From the NCBI GenBank assembly GCA_022826885.1, contig JAJDUB010000035.1, positions 33,459-97,458 on the forward strand: 64,000 nucleotides of DNA, read 5' to 3'. This document shows, one piece after another, positions 37,944 to 48,207 of the stretch. Positions within the stretch are counted from its first letter, which is position 1; each line of letters opens with the position of its first letter. The translations under genes and the position numbers were made by a program. Below the pieces are notes generated by a model. That model saw nothing but the letters and a program-made list of their open reading frames with translations. It was not told the DNA's origin and ran no database searches. Source of the stretch: Gammaproteobacteria bacterium (GTDB lineage Bacteria > Pseudomonadota > Gammaproteobacteria > Eutrophobiales > Eutrophobiaceae).

Positions 37944-38663
37944 ATGCAAATTGCTATCGTAATAGGAGTAGGACCGGTACAGGGGCTCGGCGCGCAGTTG
38001 TGCAGGCGCTTTGCCGGTCTCGGCCTGCATGTCTTCGTGGCGGGGCGGACCCGTGAGAAACTGGACAAGGTGGTTTCCATGATCGAGGCGGACGGCAACC
38101 GCGCAAGCGCGTATGTAGCCGATGCCGCAAATGAAGCAGACGTAATACGCCTGTTCGACGAGGCCGCCGCTGCGGGGCCCCTGTCCGTGGGAATTTACAA
38201 CGCCGGCAATAATACGCCGGGCAGGATCGTCGATATGGAGGCGTCCTATTTCGAAAACAGTTGGAGAACCGGTTGTTTCGGCGGCTTCCTGTTTGCCCGC
38301 GAGACGGTGAAACGAATGCGCGGGTCCGGTGGCACGTTGTTGTTTACCGGCGCCAGTGCATCGCTGCGCGGGCGCGCCGGTTTCGGCGCGTTCAACTCAT
38401 CCAAGGGCGCATTGCGTAACCTGGCGCAGGCGCTGGCAAAAGAATGCGGTCCGGAAAATATTCACGTCGGGCACGTCATTGTGGACGGCGCAATCAACGG
38501 CGAAAAAATAAGGACGAGACGGCCGGAGATTGCTGAACGGCTGGGTGACGAGGGTATGATCGGTATCGACGGTATCGTGGACGCCTACGAGTTCCTGTAC
38601 AGGCAATCTGCAAGCGCCTGGACGTTCGAGGTGGACCTGCGCACCTCGATTGAGAACTGGTAG
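37944..38663 (+). CDS. SDR-family protein with Phe in place of the catalytic Tyr
   Basis: This 239-aa short-chain dehydrogenase/reductase has the nucleotide site GVGPVQGLG (8-16), the NAG motif in YNAGNNTPG, and TGASASLRG with the active-site Ser region (138-140). The usual YxxxK is FNSSK (F150, K154). The same Phe substitution is known in a subset of SDRs, so it could retain binding or use another general acid. AGGAG lies eight bases before the ATG. Its stop is three bases from the end of the convergent ankyrin gene. Confidence 0.88.
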   Translation: MQIAIVIGVGPVQGLGAQLCRRFAGLGLHVFVAGRTREKLDKVVSMIEADGNRASAYVADAANEADVIRLFDEAAAAGPLSVGIYNAGNNTPGRIVDMEASYFENSWRTGCFGGFLFARETVKRMRGSGGTLLFTGASASLRGRAGFGAFNSSKGALRNLAQALAKECGPENIHVGHVIVDGAINGEKIRTRRPEIAERLGDEGMIGIDGIVDAYEFLYRQSASAWTFEVDLRTSIENW

Positions 38664-38666
38664 GCT

Positions 38667-39152
38667 CTATTCGCCCAGTTTTTCGTAGGCCTCGGAGTCC
38701 TTCAGCGCGGCGTTATCCTTGATATAATCCCAGGCCAGTTTGCCGGCATCCCGCAAGGTTACGTCGGCCCCGGAATCCAGCAGGGTCAGTATGATGTCGG
38801 GATTGTTGCTCTGGTCGGCTGCCGCATGCAACGGGGTGCTCTGCCTGGCGTCACGGGCATTCGGATCAGCCCCCCCGTCCACCAGCGCAATGATGATGCC
38901 GGGATTGTCATTGGACCAGGCCGCCCAATGCAGCGCGGAGGCGCCCCACTCCCTGTCCCGAGCGTTTATCTGCGCCCCTGCATCCACCAGGGCGGTAATA
39001 ATATCCGGGTCGTCATTGAATGCTGCGGCAAAATGCAGAGGGGTAAATCCCCACTCATCCTTGGCGTTGGCATCCGCGCCCGAATCAATCATTTTCTGAA
39101 CTATTTTCAGTGTGGCCTTCTCAAAAAAAGCCATCGTGTTCCACTCTGACAC
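38667..39152 (-). CDS. Ankyrin-repeat protein
   Basis: This 161-aa protein is made of four ankyrin repeats: [26 protein letters not shown], then repeats starting [30 protein letters not shown] and [15 protein letters not shown]. There is no signal peptide, so it is cytoplasmic, a protein-protein interaction module. The GTG at 39152 is chosen because GGAGAGG lies eight bases upstream; an ATG at 39134 is the alternative. It is divergent from hemE. The binding partner is unknown. Confidence 0.88.
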   Translation of the reverse strand: MSEWNTMAFFEKATLKIVQKMIDSGADANAKDEWGFTPLHFAAAFNDDPDIITALVDAGAQINARDREWGASALHWAAWSNDNPGIIIALVDGGADPNARDARQSTPLHAAADQSNNPDIILTLLDSGADVTLRDAGKLAWDYIKDNAALKDSEAYEKLGE

Positions 39153-39257
39153 CTTCGATGCCTCTCCCTCATTGCGACTTACCTTATTGTAAACACGAAA
39201 GAAATTCGGGTCAATATTTGTTTGCCATGCTCATTCGCTTATGGAATTATTCCGTCA

Positions 39258-40352
39258 ATGTCTGAAAAACTGCTCAATGATCGCCTGTTGAGAGCGTTAC
39301 GGCGCCAGCCTGTCGACGTGACGCCGGTATGGATCATGCGCCAGGCAGGGCGTTACCTGCCCGAATATCGCGCCACCCGGCAGCGCGCGGGGGATTTCAT
39401 GACCCTGTGCAAGACTCCGGAGCTTGCCTGCGAGGTCACACTGCAGCCCCTGCAGCGCTTCGACCTGGATGCGGCAATCCTGTTTTCCGACATTCTTACC
39501 ATTCCCGACGCCATGGGCCTGGGGCTCAGCGTGGTGGAGAACAAGGGCCCCCAATTTGCCCGGCCGCTACGCTCGGCCAACGACGTCCGCAACCTGGCAG
39601 TGCCGGATGTTGAAGCCGACCTGGGTTACGTGCTGGATGCCGTCAGGCTGATCAAACAGGAACTGCACGGCAAAGTGCCGCTGATAGGCTTCGCCGGCAG
39701 TCCCTGGACCATTGCCACCTACATGATTGAAGGCGCATCGAGCAAGAATTTCAGCCTGGCCAAAGGCATGTTGTACGGGCAGCCCGACCTGATGCACCAG
39801 TTGCTGGATATATTGAGCCGGTCCATCAGCGACTACCTGAATGGCCAGATTGCGGCAGGAGTCGACGTGGTCATGATTTTTGACAGTTGGGGGGGCATAT
39901 TGTCCCATGCCGCATACCTTGAGTTCTCACTGGAGTACATGCGGCGCATTGTCCGGGCCGTCAGGACAGCAGGCCGGGGCAGCGAGGTCCCCATCATTTT
40001 ATTTACCAAGGGAGGAGGGCTCTGGATCGAGGACCTCGCAGGGTCCGGTTGTGACGCCGTCGGGCTGGACTGGACCATGGACATCGAATCCGCGCGCAGC
40101 ATTGCAGGGAACAGGGTTGCATTGCAGGGGAACCTGGATACCGCGGTATTGTATTCCTCCCCCGCGGCGATCCGCAGGCATGTGGCCGAGGTGTTGGCAG
40201 GATTCGGTGAAGCCGACGGCCATGTATTCAACCTGGGGCATGGCATTCATCCCGATATCGACCCGGACAAGGTAGCGGTGCTGGTGGACTCGGTACACGA
40301 ACTCAGCCGCCCGTACCATGCCAGGGGCCAGGGACTATCCTGCAATCCATGA
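39258..40352 (+). CDS. hemE: Uroporphyrinogen decarboxylase
   Basis: This 364-aa protein has the HemE signatures: [16 protein letters not shown] (the Arg pair that holds the carboxylates), the catalytic Asp segment [16 protein letters not shown], and [32 protein letters not shown] closes the site. It decarboxylates the four acetate chains of uroporphyrinogen III in heme synthesis. The ATG at 39258 matches the usual start ([13 protein letters not shown]). Its stop overlaps the DUF368 start by four bases. Confidence 0.97.
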   Translation: MSEKLLNDRLLRALRRQPVDVTPVWIMRQAGRYLPEYRATRQRAGDFMTLCKTPELACEVTLQPLQRFDLDAAILFSDILTIPDAMGLGLSVVENKGPQFARPLRSANDVRNLAVPDVEADLGYVLDAVRLIKQELHGKVPLIGFAGSPWTIATYMIEGASSKNFSLAKGMLYGQPDLMHQLLDILSRSISDYLNGQIAAGVDVVMIFDSWGGILSHAAYLEFSLEYMRRIVRAVRTAGRGSEVPIILFTKGGGLWIEDLAGSGCDAVGLDWTMDIESARSIAGNRVALQGNLDTAVLYSSPAAIRRHVAEVLAGFGEADGHVFNLGHGIHPDIDPDKVAVLVDSVHELSRPYHARGQGLSCNP

Positions 40353-41272
40353 AACAACGCGCCATTCTGATAGCCAAGGGTTTCTGTATCGGCACGGCGG
40401 ATATTGTCCCCGGGGTGAGTGGCGGGACCATGGCATTTATCCTTGGGATTTACCGCGAATTCATTGCCGCAATCAAATCCTTTGACCTGGCCGCGTTGAC
40501 AGCGCTGCTCAGGCTGAATGTCAGGGAAGCCCTGGCGAGACCGCATTTCGGCTTTATCGTGCCGCTGATCATCGGCATTATTGCCGCGCTGCTGTTCTTC
40601 ACCCGGGTCGTGCCATTGCCGCAACTATTGCTGGATTATCCCGAACAGGTCTACGGTTTGTTCTTCGGCCTGATTGGCGGATCCATCCTGGTTCTACTGC
40701 GGGAAACCGATGCAATGAGCGGCGGGGATTACATCACGCTGGCGCTGGGCGCGGCCGGCGGCTATATCGTCTTCAACCTGGTCCCGGTGCAGACCCCCGA
40801 TGCCGGCTGGTTCATCTTCATCGCCGGCGCGCTGGCAACCTGCGCAATGATGCTGCCGGGCATATCAGGATCGTTCGTACTGCTGATCCTGAATAAATAT
40901 GCCTATGTGTTCAACGCAATCGGATATTTCAACCTGCCGGTACTGCTGCCTTTTGCCGGCGGCGTTCTGGCCGGCCTGGTATTTTTCAGCCGGCTGTTGT
41001 CCTGGATACTCGAGCGCTGGTACCGCGCCACAGTGGTGTTCATCACCGGCCTGCTGCTTGCGTCCCTGACGGTGATATGGCCGTTCCAGGAACGCATCTA
41101 TGAAACTGTCGGCGGCGATCAGCTCCTGGTTGAAACGCACCCGGTATTTCCGTCCGGCCTGTCGTTGCCTGTGCTGCTCTCGTTTGCATTCATTATTGCC
41201 GGTATAATTGTTGTCCTGTTCATCAATAACCTCCATAAACCGCGCGGGGAGGGACTGAAATGGACCGGCTGA
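40349..41272 (+). CDS. DUF368 family, probable undecaprenyl-phosphate translocase (PopT-like)
   Basis: This 307-aa integral membrane protein has about eight to nine hydrophobic segments and the DUF368 hallmark [19 protein letters not shown] near the N-terminus, repeated in inverted form as [21 protein letters not shown]368 proteins have been shown to recycle undecaprenyl phosphate across the cytoplasmic membrane for cell-wall synthesis. That function is transferred by family. The coupling to hemE (ATGA) is positional. A TonB receptor follows after 13 bases. Confidence 0.9.
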   Translation: MKQRAILIAKGFCIGTADIVPGVSGGTMAFILGIYREFIAAIKSFDLAALTALLRLNVREALARPHFGFIVPLIIGIIAALLFFTRVVPLPQLLLDYPEQVYGLFFGLIGGSILVLLRETDAMSGGDYITLALGAAGGYIVFNLVPVQTPDAGWFIFIAGALATCAMMLPGISGSFVLLILNKYAYVFNAIGYFNLPVLLPFAGGVLAGLVFFSRLLSWILERWYRATVVFITGLLLASLTVIWPFQERIYETVGGDQLLVETHPVFPSGLSLPVLLSFAFIIAGIIVVLFINNLHKPRGEGLKWTG

Positions 41273-41285
41273 TGCCCGGGAGTCA

Positions 41286-44200
41286 ATGTTGAAACCGTTT
41301 CCGACACTGCTCTGTTGTGCCCTCGCCATTGCCGGCTTTACCGCAGCCGGAGCAGTCTGCGCCGAACCGCGGGACGAACAGATCGAAGAGATAGTCGTCA
41401 CCGGCAGCCACCTGAAGCGGGAGTCCAGGGATTTCGCTTCACCCTTGACGGTGCTTGGCAGGGATGACCTGGACGTTGCCGGCGCCACCGACATCAAGGA
41501 AATCATCCGCAACCTGAGTTTCAACTCCGGATCGCTGGGCGTATCCGCCACCAACTGGGCCGGAGACGACAGTTCCACCGGCAATGCCAGCGTCAACCTG
41601 CGCAATCTCGGTAACGGCGCCACGCTGGTGCTGCTTAACGGCAGGCGTACCGTCAGTACCAGTTTCGACAACAGCGGCAGCAGCTACGTGGACGTCCAGG
41701 GACTGGTGCCCAATATCGCGCTGGAGCGGATTGAAGTGGTCAAGGACGGCGCCTCGGCGCTGTACGGTTCCGACGCCGTCGCCGGCGTGGTGAACTTCAT
41801 TACCCGGCGCGGGTTTACCGGTGTCGAACTGCAGGCCGATTTCAGCAGCGATGATGAAACCCACGAGCAGCAGGACCTGCTGTTCTCGGGCCTGGCCGGA
41901 ATGGATGGCGAGTGGGGATACCTCAACCTGGCCGCCAGCTACCTGGATCGCGGCGAGCTCACTTTCGCCGACCGCTTCGACCGGTTCGGCCGTTCCGGCC
42001 TGTCCAGTTTCGGGCAGCCGGGGCGTTACGTACCGCAGATCCCGGCACAGGGCGCGACGCCTGTGGCCTCCAATTACTGGTGGCCCCGGGGGGGCGCTGA
42101 TCCCGGGCATTTTTCCGGCAGCCTGCCGGATCCGGAGTGCGAAAAGGCGGCCGCGGACGACGGCCCCATGGGCACCCTGGGCCTGCATCCGGATTTCAAC
42201 CATATCTGTGTGTATGACTATTCCAGCTTTTTCGCCCTGGTGCGTCCCGAGGAGCAGGTAAAGTTTCATGCTGACGGGAGTCTGTTCCCGGCGCAGAATA
42301 CGGAGATTTACGGTTCATTCAGCTACTCCGAGCAGGAGTCCTCCCGCGGCAATTCCCTCTATCCGGACGTGCGTTACGTCATCGTGCCCGAACACCACTT
42401 CGGGCTGCAACTGGATGCGGCGCGGCGCGGGTTCGAACCGGTCCCTTACCAGGCGCTGCAGCGCATCCTGGGCGGCGCCATCGACACGCCGGAGGAGGAC
42501 CGGCCGATCAGCACCGTCTCCACAACCCGGCGCGAGAACCTGCGGGCATTGCTCGGCCTGCAATCAGACTTCAACCTGGCCGGGCAAGACTGGACCCTGG
42601 ATGCCGGCCTGGTCTGGTCCCGCAACCAGCTTGACCTTAACTGGCCGGTTGACACGCTTACCTCGCGCATGGATCTCGCCTTCGCGGGCCTGGGCGGGCC
42701 GGATTGTGACCCGCAGACCGGTTCGCCCGGCTCCGGCAACCTCGGCACGGGTGCGTGTTACTACTACAACAGCTTTCAGACCAGCGTATATGACCCGGTC
42801 ACCGGTGAACGCTGGGATACCGCAGATAACTCTCCCTGGGCCCCCGACCCCCGCCTGAGCGTGGCCGAGGCGGCGCGCAAATATCGCAACCCGGCCGAAC
42901 TGCTGCGCTGGACGCAGGGGGCGTATATTACGGACGCCGAACTGGAACAGGTCGTGTTCGACCTGTTGCTGTCCGGGGATACCGTTGACATGCCGAATGG
43001 CCCCCTGGGACTTGCCCTGGGTTTCCAGTACCGGGAGGATGAAGCCCGGTTTGACTACGATGATGAGGCCAACGCCTTCAACTTTACCTTTCTCACGGGC
43101 GACCGGGACTGGGATAATCGACTCAGCTCCTGGTCGGTATTCGCCGAGGCGCTGGCGCCGTTGACGGGGTGGGCCGAACTCACCCTGGCGGGGCGCTACG
43201 AATCCTTCGAACAACTGGGCAGGGATACATTCGACCCTAAGCTGACGCTGTTGTTGCGTCCGGCTGAATCGCTGTCCTTAAGGGCTTCATGGGGGACTTC
43301 CTTCCGGGCGGGTTCGTTGTTGCAGACCGGCGGCAGCCGTACGCTCTTCCTCAACTCCAGTGATCCGTTTTCCAATGCGCCCGGCCTGGCTTACCGCGCC
43401 TCTGCGGCCACCGGCAACGCGGAATTGAAACCGGAACAGGCGGAGGTTTTCAACGCCGGATTTTCCTGGAATCCCGCGGGCCTCCTGGACGGGTTGTCCC
43501 TGGACCTGGATTACTATCGATATGACTACAGCGACCTGATCGTGCGCGAAGGTCACCAGGAACTGATAGACCGGGACAACGCGTCGCGCTGCCCCGGCGG
43601 CCTGAATGACGACCCCGCCAACGGGCCGCTGTGCGGCTCATGGGACCTTGACGGTGACGGCATTGTTACCGTGTACAGTATCGGTCCCGGCCTTCCCGGC
43701 AAGGTTATCCGCAGGGAAGACGGATACCTGGTGCGCACTGAAGCCTCTTATTTCAATGCCCACAGCCTGGAATCATCAGGTATCGACCTGGCGCTTGCCT
43801 ATGCCCGCGACGTAGCGGGAGCGGGATTTTTCCGCGCTTCGCTCGACCTGAGCTATACTCTGGAATACGACATCGTCCTGGCGAACGGAGAGAAAATCAA
43901 AGGGGTTGGCAGTCGCAACGCAGGAAATTCCATCGGCCGGCCAATGCCCAGGTACCGCGCCAACGCGGGTCTGAACTGGCAGCGCGGGCGGCACGATGTG
44001 TTCCTGAACCTGCGTTACATTCACAGTTACAAGGACGATACCCCGCAGAGCGCCTTTCTCGGAGCGTACATTGGTTATGCGGAAACCATCGACAGTATGA
44101 CTACCGTGGACCTGCAATACCGGCTCGAATTACCGACCTTGACAGCCCGCCAGAAAGGTTCTCATTTGACCCTGGGCGTCAAAAATCTGCTGAATGAGGG

Positions 44201-44294
44201 ACCGCCGCTGGTAAACGTGGACGGCGCCTACGATTACTACACCCACGACCCGCGCGGGCGTATCTTCTATGCCCGCTACCGGATGCAGTTCTAA
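41286..44294 (+). CDS. TonB-dependent outer-membrane receptor (large)
   Basis: This 1002-aa protein has a signal peptide ending near AAGAVCAEP, the TonB-box region IEEIVVTGSHLK, and a plug with the pattern SVNLRNLGNGATLVLLNGRRTV, IALERIEVVKDGASALYGSDAVAGVVNFITRR. This LNGRR/ALYGSDA plug variant is characteristic of large oar-like or carbohydrate/peptide receptors. The barrel ends YARYRMQF with terminal Phe. GFEPVPYQALQ- and Cys-containing loops are extracellular. It starts 13 bases after the DUF368 gene and may share its message. The ligand is unknown. Confidence 0.93.
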   Translation: MLKPFPTLLCCALAIAGFTAAGAVCAEPRDEQIEEIVVTGSHLKRESRDFASPLTVLGRDDLDVAGATDIKEIIRNLSFNSGSLGVSATNWAGDDSSTGNASVNLRNLGNGATLVLLNGRRTVSTSFDNSGSSYVDVQGLVPNIALERIEVVKDGASALYGSDAVAGVVNFITRRGFTGVELQADFSSDDETHEQQDLLFSGLAGMDGEWGYLNLAASYLDRGELTFADRFDRFGRSGLSSFGQPGRYVPQIPAQGATPVASNYWWPRGGADPGHFSGSLPDPECEKAAADDGPMGTLGLHPDFNHICVYDYSSFFALVRPEEQVKFHADGSLFPAQNTEIYGSFSYSEQESSRGNSLYPDVRYVIVPEHHFGLQLDAARRGFEPVPYQALQRILGGAIDTPEEDRPISTVSTTRRENLRALLGLQSDFNLAGQDWTLDAGLVWSRNQLDLNWPVDTLTSRMDLAFAGLGGPDCDPQTGSPGSGNLGTGACYYYNSFQTSVYDPVTGERWDTADNSPWAPDPRLSVAEAARKYRNPAELLRWTQGAYITDAELEQVVFDLLLSGDTVDMPNGPLGLALGFQYREDEARFDYDDEANAFNFTFLTGDRDWDNRLSSWSVFAEALAPLTGWAELTLAGRYESFEQLGRDTFDPKLTLLLRPAESLSLRASWGTSFRAGSLLQTGGSRTLFLNSSDPFSNAPGLAYRASAATGNAELKPEQAEVFNAGFSWNPAGLLDGLSLDLDYYRYDYSDLIVREGHQELIDRDNASRCPGGLNDDPANGPLCGSWDLDGDGIVTVYSIGPGLPGKVIRREDGYLVRTEASYFNAHSLESSGIDLALAYARDVAGAGFFRASLDLSYTLEYDIVLANGEKIKGVGSRNAGNSIGRPMPRYRANAGLNWQRGRHDVFLNLRYIHSYKDDTPQSAFLGAYIGYAETIDSMTTVDLQYRLELPTLTARQKGSHLTLGVKNLLNEGPPLVNVDGAYDYYTHDPRGRIFYARYRMQF

Positions 44295-44298
44295 AAAA

Positions 44299-44350
44299 GG
44301 GGACTGATCCCCGCTTACAACATGCGGGGACATGCTTAAAGTCTGTCCCC
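44299..44350. repeat. Repeat family B, long form
   Basis: It starts GGGGACTGATCCCC, has the centre GCTTACAACATGCGGGGACA, and ends GTCTGTCCCC. It is a near copy of 2973-3022. It lies between the convergent ends of the TonB receptor and lnt genes. Confidence 0.82.
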
Positions 44351-44372
44351 GGTCAGTCACCGACGATACAGG

Positions 44373-45911
44373 CTACATCCGTCTCTGTTTCCGTTTTCCG
44401 AACAGAACGACCCAGGCCAGCAGGACCAGGCACAGTGTTACAACCAGGATGTCGCCGGTCAGGACATACAGGGTGCTGCCCGTAAACAGGGGAACTTTTG
44501 TGGCTACGGCATCCGGTTCGAACTGGCGTGTTTTGCCGGCTATCCTTCCTTTTTCATCGATGATTGCGCTGATCCCGGTATTCGTGGCGCGCAGCAGGTA
44601 GCGTCCGGTTTCGATGGCGCGCATCCGGGCCATCTGCAGGTGCTGGTGGGGCGAGGCTGAATCGCCGAACCAGGCATCATTGCTGACGTTTACCAGCACC
44701 TGGGCTTCAGGCAGGGCGCTGATGATTTCAGAGCCGAAGACGGCTTCAAAACAGATGGACAATCCCATGGAAAAACCGCCGGCATGAAACAGCGGGGGGC
44801 CGTCCTCGGGGCTGGAGGCAAAATCCGCTATGGATACGTTCAACATGTCAAGCGGCCATTGCAGCAACGGTTTCAGCGGCAGGTATTCACCGAAAGGGAC
44901 AAGGTGGCGTTTATTGTAGACCTGTTGGTCGGCGCCCAGCAGAACCAGGCTGTTGAACTTTGTGCCGTTGTCGGGACCCCGGGTGGGCAGTCCGACCAGT
45001 AATATGGAACCGCTATGGCTCGCGGTCCTGTCGAGTCCGTCCATATACTCGCGGAATTGATGTAAAAAACCGGGAACGGCCGTTTCCGGCCAGACAATCA
45101 AATCATGGCCCCAGAACGGTTCCGTCAGTTCGGGATAGCCTTCCAGGGACAGGCTCCTGTACTCCGGCAACCATTTTATTTCCTGCGGTATGGCGCCCTG
45201 GACCAGGGCGACTTCGATCTCCCTGCCACTGTTGTCCGTCCATTGGAGCGCGCGCAACTGCCAGCTTACGGCAAGGACAAGCAACAGGGCTAAAGCCAGG
45301 GACATTCTCCTGTCTCTCCCGGTAAGCAGGATTAACCCGCCCGCCAGGAAAGCGAGGATGAAACTGATGCCGAATACGCCGACAAGACTGCCGTAGCCGG
45401 ACAGCATGCCGCCCGTTTGAGTATATCCCAGTGTCAACCACGGGAACCCGGTGAACAGCCAGGACCGGACCCATTCTCCAAGGGCCCACAGCGATGGCAT
45501 AAGCACCAGGAAGAAACAGTAATCGGAGCGCACCGGCCGGCAGTTTCCCAGGTATCCGGTTACGGCGGGGAACAGGGCCAGGTAGGCCACGAGCAGAAAA
45601 GTCAGCAGGTAAGCGCCGGCCAGGTTGATCCCTGAAAAAAGGTTGATGCTGATGTGCAGCCAGCTTACGCCCACGCCGAACAGGCCGAGGCCGAACAGGT
45701 AACCGTTGATGAAGGCCCGCCCGGCGCTGCCCGTGCGCCAGAGATGGAACAGGAACGCCAGCGTGATGAACGGGATGACGCTGATTTCGTACGGCGCGAA
45801 CGCGAATGCCGTTGCGCCGCCGGCGCACAGGCTGAGTAATCCCTGGAGATACGAACCGGCAGATTTTCTACGCCGGTGGGTTTCCAGGTTCTGAAACAGG
45901 CGTTTTTTCAA
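44373..45911 (-). CDS. lnt: Apolipoprotein N-acyltransferase
   Basis: This 512-aa protein, a normal length for Lnt, has about seven membrane segments in the first 215 residues, a periplasmic nitrilase-like domain and a final membrane helix. The catalytic triad is visible as E276 (VWPETAVPG), K334 (NKRHLVPFGEY) and C387 (LSICFEAVF), in line with E. coli Glu267, Lys335 and Cys387. It adds the third acyl chain to lipoproteins. The start is TTG at 45911 inside corC (44-base overlap), without a clear ribosome site, so translation probably depends on coupling. Confidence 0.96.
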   Translation of the reverse strand: MKKRLFQNLETHRRRKSAGSYLQGLLSLCAGGATAFAFAPYEISVIPFITLAFLFHLWRTGSAGRAFINGYLFGLGLFGVGVSWLHISINLFSGINLAGAYLLTFLLVAYLALFPAVTGYLGNCRPVRSDYCFFLVLMPSLWALGEWVRSWLFTGFPWLTLGYTQTGGMLSGYGSLVGVFGISFILAFLAGGLILLTGRDRRMSLALALLLVLAVSWQLRALQWTDNSGREIEVALVQGAIPQEIKWLPEYRSLSLEGYPELTEPFWGHDLIVWPETAVPGFLHQFREYMDGLDRTASHSGSILLVGLPTRGPDNGTKFNSLVLLGADQQVYNKRHLVPFGEYLPLKPLLQWPLDMLNVSIADFASSPEDGPPLFHAGGFSMGLSICFEAVFGSEIISALPEAQVLVNVSNDAWFGDSASPHQHLQMARMRAIETGRYLLRATNTGISAIIDEKGRIAGKTRQFEPDAVATKVPLFTGSTLYVLTGDILVVTLCLVLLAWVVLFGKRKQRRM

Positions 45912-46734
45912 AACGTAACAGGTGTAATCTTCGCTTGTCGGCGCGGAGCACTTTCACATTGTATCCGGCAAGGTCTATATGCTCTCCGCGTTTCGGCAGG
46001 TAACCGAATTCATTGATTACCAGTCCCCCTATCGTATCATAATCATCACTTCCAAGTTGTGTTCCGAAATAATCATTGAATTCGTCAATGGGTGTGAAGG
46101 CCTGTACCGTGTAACGGTTTCTTCCGTGTTGATCGATGGAAGTTTCTTCGTCAAGGTCGTGCTCATCCTCAATCTCACCGACGATTTCCTCAATGATGTC
46201 TTCAATGGTTACCAGGCCCGCGATCCCGTATTCGTCCACAACAATGGCCATGTGGTTGCGGTTGGTGCGAAAGTCTCTCAGCAATACGTTCAGGCGTTTG
46301 CTCTCAGGCACGAACACCGCAGGCCGCATCAGTTTTTTAACTGCAAAATCCTCTGCCTCGTCATCGACAAAGCAGGACAGCAGGTCCTTGGCAAGCAGTA
46401 TCCCCAGCACGTCATCCTGGTCGTCACTGACCACCGGAAAGCGTGAATGTCCCGATTCAATCACTGTTTTCATGATGCTCGCCGGTTCGGCCGCATGGTG
46501 TATCACGACCATCTGCACCCGGGGCACCATGATGTCGCGCACCTGCATTTCCGCCGTGTGTATTGCTCCCTCAAGCATCACCAGGACATCGGGGTCAAGG
46601 ATATTCCTGGTTTCCGAGTCCCGCAGGATTTCGATCAGCGCAGGCAGGTCCCGGGGGGATTTTGAAAAGGTGGCTTTTAACAGCTTCCACCTGGATTGTA
46701 TGTAGTTACTCGACGGAGGTTTGTCTTTGCTCAT
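45868..46734 (-). CDS. corC: CorC/YbeX CBS-domain protein
   Basis: This 288-aa soluble protein has two CBS domains at about 70-190 (DIMVPRVQMVVIHHAAEP, RFPVVSDDQDDVLGIL, AIVVDEYGIAGLVTIEDIIEEIVGEI) and a C-terminal CorC_HlyC transporter-associated domain (DYFGTQLGSDDYDTIGGLVINEFGYLPKRGE). YbeX has been linked to magnesium/cobalt efflux and to ribosome assembly. The operon position between ybeY and lnt is conserved in E. coli. It lies 23 bases after the ybeY stop. Confidence 0.94.
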   Translation of the reverse strand: MSKDKPPSSNYIQSRWKLLKATFSKSPRDLPALIEILRDSETRNILDPDVLVMLEGAIHTAEMQVRDIMVPRVQMVVIHHAAEPASIMKTVIESGHSRFPVVSDDQDDVLGILLAKDLLSCFVDDEAEDFAVKKLMRPAVFVPESKRLNVLLRDFRTNRNHMAIVVDEYGIAGLVTIEDIIEEIVGEIEDEHDLDEETSIDQHGRNRYTVQAFTPIDEFNDYFGTQLGSDDYDTIGGLVINEFGYLPKRGEHIDLAGYNVKVLRADKRRLHLLRFEKTPVSEPGNPPA

Positions 46735-46757
46735 TGGTTACCGGCGCCCGTTCGACC

Positions 46758-47249
46758 TCAGTCTGGTTTCGCGGCGCTTGTTGTTATCCCCGGAAAATAA
46801 GGGTCAGGGAATCCCAGTTCCAGCATCAGCGCGGTTTCTTTTGCTTCCATGTTTTCAGCTTCCTTTTCTTCATTATGATCATAGCCCATTAAATGCAAAA
46901 TGCCATGAATAATCATGTGCGCCCAGTGCGCATCCAGGGATTTGGCCTGTTGCGCGGCTTCGCGCCTGACGACGGGGGCGCAGACCACTATGTCTCCAAG
47001 CAGGGGACCGCCTGCTTCGTGCAGCGGAAATGAAAGTACATTGGTCGGGTTGTCGATATTCCGCCACTTGTTATTGAGAGACTGCATTTCATCTTCATCG
47101 GTAATCCGGATAGTGACTTCCCCGCCGCCGCCACCCAGCGCCAGCGCCGACCCGGCCCAATGCAGGATATCTTTTTCAGCCGGAACGGAGGGCTCCGTTG
47201 TGACGACCTGAACCCAAATATCACTCGCCGTTGGTTTCGTTTCGTTCAT
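46758..47249 (-). CDS. ybeY: Endoribonuclease YbeY (rRNA maturation factor)
   Basis: This 163-aa protein carries the zinc site HMIIHGILHLMGYDHNEEKEA (HGxLHLxGYDH) and the upstream segment NVLSFPL, both diagnostic of YbeY. It acts in 16S rRNA 3'-end maturation and ribosome quality control. Its start lies 29 bases inside the ybeZ 3' end, so translation is coupled. Length and motif agree with E. coli YbeY. Confidence 0.96.
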   Translation of the reverse strand: MNETKPTASDIWVQVVTTEPSVPAEKDILHWAGSALALGGGGGEVTIRITDEDEMQSLNNKWRNIDNPTNVLSFPLHEAGGPLLGDIVVCAPVVRREAAQQAKSLDAHWAHMIIHGILHLMGYDHNEEKEAENMEAKETALMLELGFPDPYFPGITTSAAKPD

Positions 47250-48204
47250 ACGCGTTCAGGATACGCGCGACCAGGGGATGGCGCACAACGTCCCTGGAGT
47301 TGAAAAACGTAAAACTGATTCCGTTCTCGTCCTTGAGAATGTCGATCACGTGGCGCAGGCCCGACGTTTTTCCCTGGGGCAGGTCAATCTGGGTAATATC
47401 ACCCGTGATCACAGCCTTTGAACTGAAGCCGATGCGGGTCAGGAACATCTTCATCTGTTCAATAGTGGTATTTTGCGCCTCGTCCAGGATGATAAACGCT
47501 TCGTTGAGCGACCTGCCGCGCATGAAGGCAAGCGGCGCGACCTCTATGACGTTTTTCTCCATGAATTTCATAACCTGGTCAAAACCGAGCATTTCATACA
47601 GGGCGTCATACAGGGGGCGCAGGTAGGGATCGACTTTCTGCACCAGGTCGCCGGGCAGGTAGCCCAGTTTTTCCCCGGCTTCCACAGCCGGCCTTACCAG
47701 GACCAGGCGCCTGACGCGGTTCTGTTCCAGGGCCACCACTGCGCTGGCTACGGCCAGGTAGGTCTTGCCTGTGCCGGCCGGCCCTATGCCGAAACTGACA
47801 TCGTGGTCCCGGATATTGTTCAGGTATAGACGCTGGTTGGGACTGCGCCCCTTGATAATGCCGCGCCGGGTCTTTATGGACACCTCGTCCTGCGCCTGGT
47901 CGTTAACGGAATCATCGATCGCCTTGTCCTGCAGCCACAGGTGGATTTTTTCCGGCGACAGGTTGTCCGCCGCCGTGGATTCATAGAGTTCGGTCAACAA
48001 CCGGCTGGCGATATTGACAATTTTGGCCGCGCCGATAATGCGGAACGAGTTGCCGCGGTTGTTGATCTCGACACCCAGCCGTCTTTCTATCTGGCGCAGG
48101 TGGGAATCCAGGGAACCGCACAGGTTGGCCAGTCTCTCGTTGTCGGCCGGTTCAAGCCTGACTTCGGCAGAGACGGGATGGGTAGTGTCCGCGGAAATAC
48201 TCAA
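47221..48204 (-). CDS. ybeZ: PhoH-like ATPase YbeZ
   Basis: This 327-aa P-loop protein has Walker A GPAGTGKTYLAVA, Walker B AFIILDEAQNTT, and the arginine-containing SRDVVRHPLVARI end typical of PhoH proteins. It pairs functionally with YbeY in RNA processing. The start is TTG at 48204, three bases after the miaB stop, with no strong Shine-Dalgarno sequence, consistent with re-initiation after miaB. Confidence 0.95.
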   Translation of the reverse strand: MSISADTTHPVSAEVRLEPADNERLANLCGSLDSHLRQIERRLGVEINNRGNSFRIIGAAKIVNIASRLLTELYESTAADNLSPEKIHLWLQDKAIDDSVNDQAQDEVSIKTRRGIIKGRSPNQRLYLNNIRDHDVSFGIGPAGTGKTYLAVASAVVALEQNRVRRLVLVRPAVEAGEKLGYLPGDLVQKVDPYLRPLYDALYEMLGFDQVMKFMEKNVIEVAPLAFMRGRSLNEAFIILDEAQNTTIEQMKMFLTRIGFSSKAVITGDITQIDLPQGKTSGLRHVIDILKDENGISFTFFNSRDVVRHPLVARILNAYERNETNGE

Positions 48205-48207
48205 GTA

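Noticed and set aside
37944..38663. SDR called a pseudogene for lack of the catalytic Tyr
   Set aside because: The frame is intact and the F-x3-K variant occurs in a recognised subset of SDRs.
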